Shown in pieces: positions 9,078-17,369 of a DNA stretch of 64,000 nt; positions within the stretch are counted from its first letter, which is position 1; each line of letters starts with the position of its first letter. The DNA is taken from NCBI GenBank assembly GCA_035948315.1, contig DASZJG010000099.1, positions 85,178 to 149,177 of the forward strand, in the 5' to 3' direction. The notes below the pieces were generated by a model, which worked only from the letters and a program-made list of their open reading frames with translations, did no database searches and was not told where the DNA came from. The translations under genes were made by a program, and so were the position numbers. The stretch is from CAJCJE01 sp035948315 (GTDB lineage Bacteria; Actinomycetota; Actinomycetes; Mycobacteriales; Pseudonocardiaceae).

Positions 9078-10076
9078 TCAACACTGACGGCCACTGTTGA
9101 CGCAGGCGACGATCCGCGCCTGCTCGTCGTCGGTCATCACGTCGATGTAGTCGGCGTGGTCGGTCAACGGGCTGCGCAGCTGCGCCGGGAAGGTGTCGAT
9201 CGCGTATCTCGCGCCGAACGGCACGTCGTAGGTCAGGGTGATACGCAGCTGCGGGACGGGAAACGTGCCCTGCGGGCAGACACCGTCGGCTGCGGCCGGC
9301 ACGATGTGGGTGTAGTGGTCGGTGCTGGACAGCGACGTTCCGTTCCAGCAGTCCGGAAACGCGAAGATCCGCATGACCTGACTGCCGTTGGGGCACATCG
9401 GATACCGGTCGGTGATCCGGTCGGTGTAGCCGGTGCAGGTCCACTGGGGCAGGGTCGGAGCGAGCGGATCGGTCAGATCCTTGGCGAAACCAACAGTTTC
9501 CTGAAGGAACTCAGGCGCGGATACCACCTGACCGAGCGGGCTGCCGACGAACCGCACATCGACTCCGACCGGCTCCAGGATGCGTCCCATGTTGCCGAAG
9601 ACCATGTCCTGGCCTTGTTCGTCGAGTACCCGCAACACCGGCCAGTAGAACGTCGACCGGTCGCCGTTGGCGCACGTGGTGCCCGCCGCGCCAAGACTCT
9701 CGTCGGTGGAGAACGCGTTCGTGGACACGTTGCCGACGTAGTCGTGCACGTGCATGGCCGCACCCGGCTGGCGAGGATCGGAGACCACGTTGTCCGCGTT
9801 GCGATGCGCCGCACTCGGGCCACCACAGTGTTCGGCGTAGCTGCCCCTCGACGCACTCGCCGACGGTGTGGGCGCCGCGTGCGCGATCGGCACCGTGGTG
9901 ATGTCCACGTAATCCTGGTCAGTCGGCCCTGAGTCGTCCTGGTGTCCGCCGCTGACCGCGCGACCGACCACGAATGTCAGGATCGGCACGCACACCAGCA
10001 CGGCAACGACGACCGCCAGCACGGCGAAGGTCCGGCCGCGTCCGGGCCAACGAGGCGATGAGATCGCGAAACGCAA
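9078..10076 (-). CDS. DUF1996-domain secreted or membrane-anchored protein
   Basis: This encodes 332 residues. An N-terminal hydrophobic segment (TFAVLAVVVAVLVCVPILTFVVG) acts as signal or anchor, followed by a Ser/Thr/Pro linker and a DUF1996-like domain with MHVHDYVGN, DRSTFYWPVL, RIFAFPDCWNG and STDHYTHI. The conserved His, Trp and Cys residues suggest carbohydrate or metal contact, but the domain is uncharacterised. It is divergent from the ECF sigma gene (216 bp shared region) and upstream of the DUF3455 gene, so it may be a target of that sigma factor (inference from position). Confidence 0.85.
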   Translation of the reverse strand: MRFAISSPRWPGRGRTFAVLAVVVAVLVCVPILTFVVGRAVSGGHQDDSGPTDQDYVDITTVPIAHAAPTPSASASRGSYAEHCGGPSAAHRNADNVVSDPRQPGAAMHVHDYVGNVSTNAFSTDESLGAAGTTCANGDRSTFYWPVLRVLDEQGQDMVFGNMGRILEPVGVDVRFVGSPLGQVVSAPEFLQETVGFAKDLTDPLAPTLPQWTCTGYTDRITDRYPMCPNGSQVMRIFAFPDCWNGTSLSSTDHYTHIVPAAADGVCPQGTFPVPQLRITLTYDVPFGARYAIDTFPAQLRSPLTDHADYIDVMTDDEQARIVACVNSGRQC

Positions 10077-10292
10077 CGGCAGGTCCCTGTCACTGAAGCT
10101 GGAATCGATCCGGAACTGGCGGCCAGCAGACTACCGGCGGGACCGAGTGCGGATACCGCTCGGCTACCCTCTGCCGGACCGACACCGAGCCGGAGTGAAC
10201 CGATCCGGGCGACCGGCCGTGTACTGGTCGATGTCCCCGAAAATGCCGGCCCGACCGCTAGGAGCCATGGTGACCGAAGAGGGAGAGCCTCG

Positions 10293-10844
10293 ATGGCTGG
10301 GCTGCTGAGCCGCAGGCGAGATGCCGACGGCGATGAGGCGCTCATCCGCGGTGTCTACGCCGAACACGGTCGGGCACTGCTCGCCTATGCGACCAGGCTC
10401 ACCAGTGATCACGCCGCCGCTGAGGACGTGGTGCAGGAGACCCTGGTCCGGGCGTGGAAACATCCTGAGGCACTGATCAATGGCAAGGGCTCGACCCGGG
10501 GTTGGCTGTTGACCGTCGCGCGCAACATCGTCATCGACAGGGCCAGGGCCCGTGGCGTTCGACCGACCGAGGTCGCCGAGGAACCCAGCCACCCGCCGAT
10601 CGAACGCGATCATTCCGATGCCGTGGTCAACACCACCGTGGTCCTGGACGCGATGGACAAGCTGTCCGGATCACACCGAGACGTGCTGGTGGAGCTGTAT
10701 TTCCGCGGCGCGACCGTCACCGAGGCAGCGGCGACGCTGGGTATACCGGCAGGTACGGTCAAATCACGATCCCACCACGCGCTCAAGGCACTGCGCGAAC
10801 TGTTCAGGCCCGCGCCAGGCGTTCTGGAAGAGGTGGCCGGATGA
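10293..10844 (+). CDS. ECF-family RNA polymerase sigma factor
   Basis: This encodes 183 residues. Region 2 is visible as YATRLTSDHAAAEDVVQETLVRAWKHP and region 4 as a helix-turn-helix, VTEAAATLGIPAGTVKSRSHHALKALR. There is no region 3, as expected for extracytoplasmic-function sigmas. The next gene overlaps its stop codon and encodes a zinc-type anti-sigma, so this is a classic two-gene sigma/anti-sigma switch resembling the mycobacterial SigK/SigL groups. The neighbouring divergent DUF1996 gene could be in its regulon. The signal sensed is unknown. Confidence 0.92.
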   Translation: MAGLLSRRRDADGDEALIRGVYAEHGRALLAYATRLTSDHAAAEDVVQETLVRAWKHPEALINGKGSTRGWLLTVARNIVIDRARARGVRPTEVAEEPSHPPIERDHSDAVVNTTVVLDAMDKLSGSHRDVLVELYFRGATVTEAAATLGIPAGTVKSRSHHALKALRELFRPAPGVLEEVAG

Positions 10845-11560
10845 CGAACGCGCCAGAGCCGCATCAGACCGAGGCGTTGGGCGCGTATGCGCTCGGTGCG
10901 CTCGATGACCGGGAAACGGCCGAAGTCCGCGAACACCTCGCACAGTGCGCCGAGTGCCGTACCGAACTGGAGGCGGTGAACATGATGGCCGAGACCCTCG
11001 GCGAGATCCCGCCAGAGGCATTCCTGGACGGCCCTCCGGACGGCGGGGACCTGTTGCTGCAGCGGACCCTGCGCGCGGTGCGGGCCGAACGCAGCTCCAG
11101 CAAACGCGGCCGTGGGGTGATCGGCGCCGCGGCCGCGGCCATCGCGGTGGTCGTCGCCATCGGCGGCGGCGTGCTGATCGGCGAGCACGGCAGCACCAGC
11201 GTGGCCTCCGGCCCTCCGTCCACCACCATTCCGCCGACGTCCCAACCCACGTTCGTGCCCGGGACGACGACCATCTCGGGCACGTCTGCAGGCGCACGAC
11301 TGACCGCGACGATCATTCCGGCGCCGGGTTGGATTCGGGTGAACGCCTCGGTGACGGGTATTCCCGCTGGTGAACAATGCCAGCTCATCGTCGTGTCCCG
11401 CTCGGGCCAACACGTGGTGGCCGGTGGTTGGCTGGTTTCTCCCAAAGTCGCCGCCAACGGGGTCAATCTCGACGGCTCGGCGCTGATCGCGTCGGACCAG
11501 ATCGCGTCCATCCAGGTCCAGAACCTCGCCGGGCACACCTTCGTCAGCGCGACGACATAA
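10841..11560 (+). CDS. Membrane anti-sigma factor with zinc-finger (ZAS) domain
   Basis: This encodes 239 residues, starting at an ATG that overlaps the sigma stop (ATGA). Residues about 1-45 contain LGAYALGALDDRE and HLAQCAEC, the H-x3-C-x2-C zinc motif of ZAS anti-sigmas. One transmembrane segment (GVIGAAAAAIAVVVAIGGGVLI) follows, then a Pro/Thr linker and an extracellular domain of about 110 residues like the mycobacterial RskA C-terminus. It would hold the sigma factor at the membrane until an external signal triggers proteolysis. Confidence 0.9.
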   Translation: MTNAPEPHQTEALGAYALGALDDRETAEVREHLAQCAECRTELEAVNMMAETLGEIPPEAFLDGPPDGGDLLLQRTLRAVRAERSSSKRGRGVIGAAAAAIAVVVAIGGGVLIGEHGSTSVASGPPSTTIPPTSQPTFVPGTTTISGTSAGARLTATIIPAPGWIRVNASVTGIPAGEQCQLIVVSRSGQHVVAGGWLVSPKVAANGVNLDGSALIASDQIASIQVQNLAGHTFVSATT

Positions 11561-11571
11561 CCAGAGCCCGG

Positions 11572-11602
11572 TACCTGGCCCGCCGCGCCGGCGGGCCAGG
11601 TA
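11572..11602 (+). terminator. Hairpin terminator of the sigma/anti-sigma operon
   Basis: TACCTGGCCCGCCG (11572-11585) pairs perfectly with CGGCGGGCCAGGTA (11589-11602) around a CGC loop, 12 nt after the anti-sigma stop codon. Confidence 0.8.
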
Positions 11603-11666
11603 GGCGCGGCCGGTCGCGTGTTCTGGCACGGTGCGCGTTTGGTTACTCGCGAGTAGTGTCTGGGCA

Positions 11667-12524
11667 ATGGACCCTTCCGTGGCTCGTCGCTGCAACCGTG
11701 TTCTGGAACCACTGCACTCCGCGCTGTACTTCGCGCCTGAGCAGGACGAGTACCTGAGCGCGATCGGTCTACGCAAGGGCAGGATGCCCTACTTCGCCGG
11801 TCGTGCTGCACCGATGGGGGCGGTCGGTCCGAGCGTGGTCGCCGCGACCTTCTACAACTTCAACCCGCAGTTGATCGCCAAGTACATCCCGAGGGCGTGG
11901 ACGCTGGCGAGTACGGCCGAGATCATCGCGGCTCGGTTTGCCGCGGTTGACGCCATGTATCGCAGGATGTTGGGCACCGAGGTCGTCGAGTCCGCCGAAT
12001 TGGCCGAACTGGCCGGTCTTGCCCGTGAAGCGACCGAGGGAGCCCGACCCGAAGGCCGGCCACTCTACGCGGGCCACGCCGACGTTGCCTGGCCGACGGA
12101 ACCACATCTGGTGTTGTGGCACGCGATCACCTTGCTGCGGGAATATCGCGGTGACGGCCACATCGCCACGCTTGTCGAGGCCGAACTGGACGGATTGTCC
12201 GCGCTGATCACGCACACCATGACCGGTATCGGATTCACTGTCCAGGCAGTGCAGCTGACCCGGGGTTGGAGTGACCAACAGTGGGCGGAGGGCGTTGCGG
12301 CGCTGCGCGCGAAGGGTCTCGTCGACGAGGCCGGGGGCTTGACCGAGCAGGGCACGACGCTGCGTCAGCGCATCGAGGCGGCCACCGATCGGCTTTCGCT
12401 GCCCGCGTGGGCGGGGCTCGGCGAGGACAAAGCCGACCGGCTCACCGATCTCGGTCGCAAGTTCCGCGCCGCGATCGTCGCGGCAGGCGCCTTCCCGGCC
12501 TCGACTTTCGCCAAGGCACAGTAA
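11667..12524 (+). CDS. SCO6745-family protein
   Basis: This encodes 285 residues. Motifs such as LEPLHSALYFAPE at the N-terminus, YFAGRAAPMGAVG, AATFYNFNP, and PHLVLWHAITLLREYRGDGHIA match the actinobacterial SCO6745/SalK-like family, whose biochemical role is not established. ATG 11667 is chosen because it starts the conserved block; TAGTGT ends about 8 nt upstream, suggesting a leaderless transcript (inference). The C-terminal half resembles a winged-helix fold with LTRGWSDQQWAEGVAALRAKG. It is a monocistronic gene, with hairpins on both sides. Confidence 0.82.
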   Translation: MDPSVARRCNRVLEPLHSALYFAPEQDEYLSAIGLRKGRMPYFAGRAAPMGAVGPSVVAATFYNFNPQLIAKYIPRAWTLASTAEIIAARFAAVDAMYRRMLGTEVVESAELAELAGLAREATEGARPEGRPLYAGHADVAWPTEPHLVLWHAITLLREYRGDGHIATLVEAELDGLSALITHTMTGIGFTVQAVQLTRGWSDQQWAEGVAALRAKGLVDEAGGLTEQGTTLRQRIEAATDRLSLPAWAGLGEDKADRLTDLGRKFRAAIVAAGAFPASTFAKAQ

Positions 12525-12543
12525 CGACGGGCCAGCCGGCTCT

Positions 12544-12567
12544 GGCGGTTCGCCGCGGCGAACCGCC
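12544..12567 (+). terminator. Hairpin terminator after the SCO6745-like gene
   Basis: GGCGGTTCGCC (12544-12554) pairs perfectly with GGCGAACCGCC (12557-12567), 20 nt after the stop codon. Confidence 0.75.
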
Positions 12568-12594
12568 GTTGGGAGCGGGAGATCTCGCTGAACA

Positions 12595-12637
12595 TTGACA
12601 CTCCGCGAGTTGCGGTGTACCAACTGTAAACGTTTAC
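12595..12637 (+). promoter_or_regulatory. Promoter with overlapping LacI-type operator (GTAAACGTTTAC)
   Basis: TTGACA at 12595-12600 is a consensus -35; 17 nt later TACCAA (12618-12623) is a weak -10. The perfect palindrome GTAAACGTTTAC (12626-12637) lies where transcription would start. A central CG palindrome flanked by A/T is the signature of LacI/GalR operators, so the downstream GH105 gene is probably repressed until a pectin-derived inducer appears. The regulator gene is not in this window. Confidence 0.75.
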
Positions 12638-12720
12638 TACTCGCCCTTGCGACGCAGGCGCACGCGCCGGGCGACTCGCTCAAGCCCGGACACATCCGTG
12701 CACGCAAGGAGACGTTGGCA

Positions 12721-13821
12721 ATGAGGTACAAGCTCATCGCGGCGGTGGTCGCGGTGGCCGCGACACTGGCACCTGCGAACGCGAACACCGCACCCCACGC
12801 CGCTGCCGGGACACCGGCCCCGGCGACCTGTCCCGACCTGGCACCGATCCGGCTGGCCGCCGACCACCGGATCGCCGCCAACAAGACCTTCGGCGACGCT
12901 ACCTGGTTCAACGCCCTTTTCATCAAGGGCGACATCGAGACCTACCGAATGACCGGTGACACCAAGTACCTGACCTACGCCACCGGCTGGGCCAACCACA
13001 ACAAGTGGAAACTCCCCACCAACGCACCCAATTACGACGGCCCGGAAGCCAGCCAGGAGTACATCGGGCTCTATCAGCTCGATCCGAGTCATCCGGCCCA
13101 CGACATCGCCGACGCGCAGGCGTACGTCACCAAGCAGACCGCCCGCGTCGAGGGTGGCAAGGTGACTGATCTGTCCTATGTGGACGCCGTTGAACTGGGC
13201 GCGCTGTCCGCGTTCGCGTACTTCGGCGTGACGGATCACAACCAGGCCGATCTTGACGCCATGGCCAAGATGTTCGCGTACCCGGAGAGCCACATCTACG
13301 ATCGGGCGAATTCCCTCTGGTGGCGCGACTCCCGTTGGGTCGGTACCACCCAGCACTGGTCGAGGGGCAACGGCTGGATCGTGATCTCGTTGACCCAGAC
13401 AGTCGCCGCCCTGCCCGTCGGTGACCCCAACCGGGCCCACTACATCAGTATCCTGCAGACGATGTTCGCCAAGCTGGCCGCTGTCCAGCAACCCGGCGGC
13501 TACTGGACCGCGGATGTCGACCACCCGGCAGCATTCCCCGCACCCGAGTCCAGCGGTACCTCGTTGTTCACCTATGGCCTCGCGAAGGGCATCCAGATGG
13601 GTTACCTCGACGCGAACACCTACACACCGGTGGTGCGCAAGGCGTGGGGTTGGCTGCGCGGGACGGCGCTGCGCGGCAACGGCGTGGTCGGATACGTGCA
13701 GGGTCCTTCGTCGCAGCCCTCGCAGCACCAGCCGATCAGCCCGACGGCCACGTCGAACTACGGTGTGGGCGCCTTCCTGATGGCCGGCGTGGAAGCGTCC
13801 CAGTTCACTCCCGGCTGCTGA
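12721..13821 (+). CDS. Secreted GH105/GH88-type unsaturated glucuronyl (rhamnogalacturonyl) hydrolase
   Basis: This encodes 366 residues from ATG 12721; the signal peptide MRYKLIAAVVAVAATLAPANA confirms the start. The (alpha/alpha)6 barrel motifs of GH105 are visible: ATWFNALFIKGD, SYVDAVELGALSAFAYFG (general acid Asp in VDA), QHWSRGNGWIVISLTQTV, and SSGTSLFTYGLAKGI. RGNGW is a hallmark of unsaturated rhamnogalacturonyl hydrolases, which remove the 4,5-unsaturated uronate left by pectin lyases. Many relatives are cytoplasmic, so secretion is notable. A LacI-type operator lies 84 bp upstream, and a GH27 enzyme is encoded convergently. Confidence 0.85.
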   Translation: MRYKLIAAVVAVAATLAPANANTAPHAAAGTPAPATCPDLAPIRLAADHRIAANKTFGDATWFNALFIKGDIETYRMTGDTKYLTYATGWANHNKWKLPTNAPNYDGPEASQEYIGLYQLDPSHPAHDIADAQAYVTKQTARVEGGKVTDLSYVDAVELGALSAFAYFGVTDHNQADLDAMAKMFAYPESHIYDRANSLWWRDSRWVGTTQHWSRGNGWIVISLTQTVAALPVGDPNRAHYISILQTMFAKLAAVQQPGGYWTADVDHPAAFPAPESSGTSLFTYGLAKGIQMGYLDANTYTPVVRKAWGWLRGTALRGNGVVGYVQGPSSQPSQHQPISPTATSNYGVGAFLMAGVEASQFTPGC

Positions 13822-13843
13822 GCCACGTTCGATCCGTCAGTGT

Positions 13844-13879
13844 CGCGGTGGCCGGCCGACCTGGTAGCCGGCCACCGCG
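13844..13879. terminator. Bidirectional hairpin terminator between GH105 and GH27 genes
   Basis: CGCGGTGGCCGG (13844-13855) pairs perfectly with CCGGCCACCGCG (13868-13879), in the middle of the 87-bp convergent intergenic gap. Confidence 0.8.
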
Positions 13880-13908
13880 TTCGGGCCGAGCGCTATGACG
13901 CCGCGGCC

Positions 13909-15141
13909 TCAGCCGTGTACCCGGATCAGTACGGTGCCGTGCGCCGGCACGCTCGCGCTGATCGGCCCGTTGGTCGCGGTCACCTTCTTCGACCAGAGGT
14001 CGGTCAGCTGATAGCTGCTCGCCGGCGCGATTCCTACCGTTGACGTGGTGGTGCTGACCGTCGCGGTGGACCCGCTCTCGTTGAACAGGGCGACCGCCAC
14101 GTCACCGTTGGCCAGCGGCTTGGCCAGTACGCGCAGCCCGTTCTTGGCGCTGATCTGCCTGCCCTGCTTGCCAAGGCTGTCCTGGTCCACGGCGATCACG
14201 TCCTGGTTGCCCAGAATCGCCAGCGTCGCGCTGCTCGCGCCGACCAGCTTGGTACCGATGAGCAGCGGGGCGGCCATCTCCGCCCACATGCTGAACTGGG
14301 TGTGCGCCTCAGTGTCGGTGAGCCCGCTGTTGCCGATCTCCAGCATGTCCGGGTCGTTCCACGCACCCGGCCCGGCGTACGCCGCCAGCGGGATGTTCTT
14401 GTCGATGATCGAGTCCAGCCGAGCCCAGTTCGGATGCACGTCGCTGGTGGTACGCCACAGGTTGCCGACCGACGGCGACCAGTCCTCGGTGTTGATCCCG
14501 TTGTCGCCCTTCTGGCAGATGCTGAACACGATCGCCTGGCCGGTCGCCTTCTGCGCGGCCGCGAGGCCGTCCCGCATGGCGGTGTACCGCTTGATGGTCG
14601 CGGTCCTGGTGTCCTGTCCGGATGCCTGCTTGCAGTTGTCGTCTTTCAGGTAGTCAACGCCCCACTTGGCGAACTGCAACGCGTCCTGGGCCTCGTGCCC
14701 GTACGAGCCGGGGAATCCGTGGCTGCTGCACGTCATCGTGCCCGAGTCGTTGTACAGACCCAGCTTCAGGCCGAGGCCGTGCACATAGGCCGCGGCACCG
14801 GCGATACCGTCCGGGAATTTACTTGGGTTGGGCACCAGGTTGCCCGCCGAGTCGCGGGTCGGCTGGGCCCAACAGTCGTCGATGTTGACGTAGGTATAGC
14901 CGTCTTGTTGCAGGGTCCGGCCGTTGACCTGGTCGGTGTGGATGAACTCGGCGGTCTGTTTGATGAACGACTCGGTGACCCCGCACCCCACGGCATTCCA
15001 GTCGTTGAATCCCATCGGCGGGGTCAGCGCCAACCCGTTGTCCAGGGCGGCCGCGGGCGGCGCCGTGATCACGGCGGCCGTTGCGGCCAGCGTGAGTGTG
15101 ACGACGGTCAGCGTGGCCGCGACGATCCGCGAGCGAAACAT
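13909..15141 (-). CDS. Secreted GH27 alpha-galactosidase
   Basis: This encodes 410 residues. The start at 15141 has GAGGAG upstream and gives a signal peptide ending PPAAALDNGLALTPPMGFNDW. TPPMGFNDWN is the GH27 opening motif, YVNIDDCW and KLGLYNDSG form the barrel active site, DYLKDDNC contains the catalytic nucleophile Asp, and GPGAWNDPDMLEIGN the acid/base region. A C-terminal beta-sandwich (LANGDVAVALFNES) completes the typical two-domain architecture without a carbohydrate-binding module. It would release terminal alpha-galactose from galactomannan, raffinose-type sugars or arabinogalactan side chains. Confidence 0.93.
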   Translation of the reverse strand: MFRSRIVAATLTVVTLTLAATAAVITAPPAAALDNGLALTPPMGFNDWNAVGCGVTESFIKQTAEFIHTDQVNGRTLQQDGYTYVNIDDCWAQPTRDSAGNLVPNPSKFPDGIAGAAAYVHGLGLKLGLYNDSGTMTCSSHGFPGSYGHEAQDALQFAKWGVDYLKDDNCKQASGQDTRTATIKRYTAMRDGLAAAQKATGQAIVFSICQKGDNGINTEDWSPSVGNLWRTTSDVHPNWARLDSIIDKNIPLAAYAGPGAWNDPDMLEIGNSGLTDTEAHTQFSMWAEMAAPLLIGTKLVGASSATLAILGNQDVIAVDQDSLGKQGRQISAKNGLRVLAKPLANGDVAVALFNESGSTATVSTTTSTVGIAPASSYQLTDLWSKKVTATNGPISASVPAHGTVLIRVHG

Positions 15142-15348
15142 GGCTACTCCTCGGTCGTGGCTCTGATCGGAAAACACTGTTGCATGCCGGACAGACCCAG
15201 GCAACGAATCATCGGAGCAATGCGGCTTTATTTACGCCTGAATTCGCCAGCGGCTGGGCTCGATGTCAATTAGGCCAGGCGGTAGCCTCACGCCTGACAT
15301 GACCGTAAGTCGACATACATAGGATGTCAACCGGTGAAAACTGGACGA

Positions 15349-15406
15349 TTGACCGGTCTGTTGGTCTGCTTCTAGTCTGGGGCACGACCGGATGTAAACG
15401 TTTTCA
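15349..15406 (+). promoter_or_regulatory. Promoter and second LacI-type operator upstream of the DUF1080 gene
   Basis: TTGACC (15349-15354) and TAGTCT (15373-15378) form a plausible -35/-10 pair with an 18-nt spacer. TGTAAACGTTTTCA (15393-15406) shares TGTAAACGTTT with the operator at 12626-12637, differing in one half-site. Two such sites within 3 kb in front of two carbohydrate genes suggest one LacI-type regulon. Confidence 0.65.
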
Positions 15407-15425
15407 TGGAGCGGGGATCACACCG

Positions 15426-16154
15426 ATGCTTCACCGTTCATGTCGTTCACGCTGGCAGCTCGCGGCAGTGGTGGCCGTGTTCCTCGCGGCCATCGCCAGC
15501 CCAACCGCGGCCGCGACGGCCAAGGCCACCCCCAATCCGTACGGCGACCCCAATCTGGTGTCCATGTTCGATGGCACCGACCTCAACGGCTGGACACCGT
15601 CCGCGGCCGGTGGCTGGACGGCCACCGGCGGCACCATCCACGGCACCGGCACTGCCGGTCGCGGCTGGATCTACTACAACACCAAGCAGGTCGGCACGTT
15701 CCGCTGGATCTTCAACGTCCGCCAGGTCATCGGCAACCACGCGCCGACGGTGCTGATCTGGGGCACGGTGGCGCCCATCCGCGACGCGCTGTCGGCGATC
15801 CAGTTCCAGCCACCCAACGGCGGCCACTGGGACTACCGGCCGGGCCACAACAACGGCGGCGGAAAGGAATTCAAGTCCTTCACGCATCCCAAGTGGAACG
15901 TGAAGCAATGGGCGCACTGCGAGATCGTTGCCTCCCAGGTCATCGGAGTGGCCAGGATGGCCTGCTGCCCGCTCCCCACCGGCGCCGCGACCTGCAAGGC
16001 CACCGAGGTTCTCGACTTCACCGACCCGACGGCCGGTCGAGTCGGCCCGCTGGCCATCCAGGTGCACAACGGTGGAATCCAGGACGAGTACCGGAGCCTG
16101 TACCTGGAATCCCCGGTGGTGACCAAGCCGGGCCAGTTCATTACCACCGGCTAG
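15426..16154 (+). CDS. Secreted DUF1080 (3-keto-disaccharide hydrolase / LamG-like) protein
   Basis: This encodes 242 residues. ATG 15426, with GGAGCGGGG upstream, starts a signal peptide (LAAVVAVFLAAIASPTAAATA). The mature protein is a DUF1080-type jelly roll: LVSMFDGTDLNGWTPS, GGTIHGTGTAGRGWIYY and IQVHNGGIQDEYRSLYLES are typical, the last being the conserved strand near the C-terminus. Relatives include glycoside hydrolases acting on 3-keto sugars and carbohydrate-binding proteins. The LacI-type operator between promoter and start places it in the same putative regulon as the GH105 enzyme. Confidence 0.8.
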   Translation: MLHRSCRSRWQLAAVVAVFLAAIASPTAAATAKATPNPYGDPNLVSMFDGTDLNGWTPSAAGGWTATGGTIHGTGTAGRGWIYYNTKQVGTFRWIFNVRQVIGNHAPTVLIWGTVAPIRDALSAIQFQPPNGGHWDYRPGHNNGGGKEFKSFTHPKWNVKQWAHCEIVASQVIGVARMACCPLPTGAATCKATEVLDFTDPTAGRVGPLAIQVHNGGIQDEYRSLYLESPVVTKPGQFITTG

Positions 16155-16227
16155 GACGGCGATGCGGCACGGCGGATGTTACCGGCGATATGTGGGATAC
16201 CGCGGCTGCCGAGTTGCGGCCCCAGGG

Positions 16228-16590
16228 TCCGCCTCGGTGATCCTGCTCTCCTCCAGCGCCGCGCTGCGCGCCACTCCCGGCCTTGGCGTCTACGCCGCAA
16301 CCAAGGCCGCCATCCGCAGCCTGGCCCGCACCTGGGCCGCGGAACTGATCGGCAGGGGCATCAGGGTCAACGCCCTCACCCCCGGTCCGGTCGCCACTCC
16401 CGGCGCCGACGAACTGCGTGCCACGCTCCCGCAGGAGGACGGGGCCGGCGAAGCTCCGGCGCCGACACCGCTGGGCCGCATCGGTCGCCCCGACGAGGTC
16501 GCGGCGACCGCGCTCTACCTCGCCGGGGACCAGAGTTCGTTCACCACCGGCGCGGAACTGCTCGTCGACGGCGGCACTACTCAGCTCTAG
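16228..16590 (+). pseudogene. C-terminal remnant of an SDR dehydrogenase
   Basis: The frame encodes SVILLSSSAALRATPGLGVY, AATKAAIRSLARTWAAEL, GIRVNALTPGPVATPG and ends LLVDGGTTQL: the catalytic Ser, Tyr-x3-Lys and C-terminal half of a classical SDR. The N-terminal Rossmann half (about 130 residues with TGxxxGIG) is missing, and the upstream sequence is unrelated. It cannot bind cofactor and is a 5'-truncated pseudogene. It abuts and overlaps by 4 nt the end of the convergent DUF347 gene. Confidence 0.8.
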
Positions 16591-17366
16591 ACCGCTGGGC
16601 GTCCCGTCCGCGTTGATCTGGTCGCGATGTAGCCGACGAGAACGACGATCAGGATCGTCAGCACGAGAGTGATCGGCCCGGTGCCCCAGCCAAGGCCGGC
16701 GGGGTGAGGTGCGGCGAACCAGTCGGCGAAGGACGCGCCGAGTGGCCTGGTCACGATGTAGGCGAACCAGAACGCGGCGATCGCATTGAATTTGAATCCT
16801 TTGTGGGCGATCAGCGGTACGAGGATGACCGCACCGAAGACGATGGCCGAGGTGAGGTAGCCCAGGTGCATCGTCTTGGCGGTCAGGTCACCGGCCGCGG
16901 TGCCGAGTGCGAATGTCGCCAATACCGTCGCCCAGTAGAAGGACTCGCGGCGACGGGTGTGGATGCTGTGGATGGACAGGGTTTTCTCGCTGCGGTGCCA
17001 GCCGACGAAGATCGCTGCCAGCACGACAAGGAAGAACGCGGTCGACGCGAGGTAGGGAACGCCAAGTCCCACATGGGCGACGTCGGCGGCCATGGTGCCG
17101 AAGACGCTGACCATGACCACGGCGAACCAGTAGATCCACGGCAGGTAGCGTCGAGCCCTGAACTGCAACACAAGCGCCGTGCCCAGTCCGACGGTCCCGA
17201 TGGCCAGCGCGATCGGCGGGGCCATGTGTTGAAAGAGGAAGTCGGACGCGGTCTCGCCCATGCCGGTGGTCAACACCTTGGTCACCCAGAACGTGGGTGT
17301 CGGATCCGGCACCTTCGTCGCCGTCGGCCGGGCAACGCGCTTTTGTTGTGCCGCTACTGCGTCCAC
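16587..17366 (-). CDS. DUF347 (COG4705-like) multi-pass membrane protein
   Basis: This encodes 259 residues with about eight hydrophobic segments. Repeated motifs FWVTKVLTTGMGETASDFL, FYWATVLATFALGTAAGDL and AFWFAYIVTRPLGASFADW are the internal repeats of the DUF347/COG4705 membrane family; the paired acidic residues in each repeat could form an ion or substrate path. It follows the DUF4387 gene by 3 nt and so belongs to the GntR-AtuA-DUF4387 operon. Its function is unknown; transport or sensing of the operon substrate is an inference. Confidence 0.82.
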   Translation of the reverse strand: MDAVAAQQKRVARPTATKVPDPTPTFWVTKVLTTGMGETASDFLFQHMAPPIALAIGTVGLGTALVLQFRARRYLPWIYWFAVVMVSVFGTMAADVAHVGLGVPYLASTAFFLVVLAAIFVGWHRSEKTLSIHSIHTRRRESFYWATVLATFALGTAAGDLTAKTMHLGYLTSAIVFGAVILVPLIAHKGFKFNAIAAFWFAYIVTRPLGASFADWFAAPHPAGLGWGTGPITLVLTILIVVLVGYIATRSTRTGRPAV

Positions 17367-17369
17367 CGT

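Noticed and set aside
12595..12720. Extending the GH105 gene to the upstream TTG at 12595
   Set aside because: That codon lies within the -35 TTGACA and the extension would include the operator; the signal peptide starts at 12721.
16162..16227. Start of the SDR remnant as a real N-terminus
   Set aside because: MRHGGCYRRYVGYRGC is unrelated to SDRs and lacks a ribosome site; the homologous part begins near 16228.
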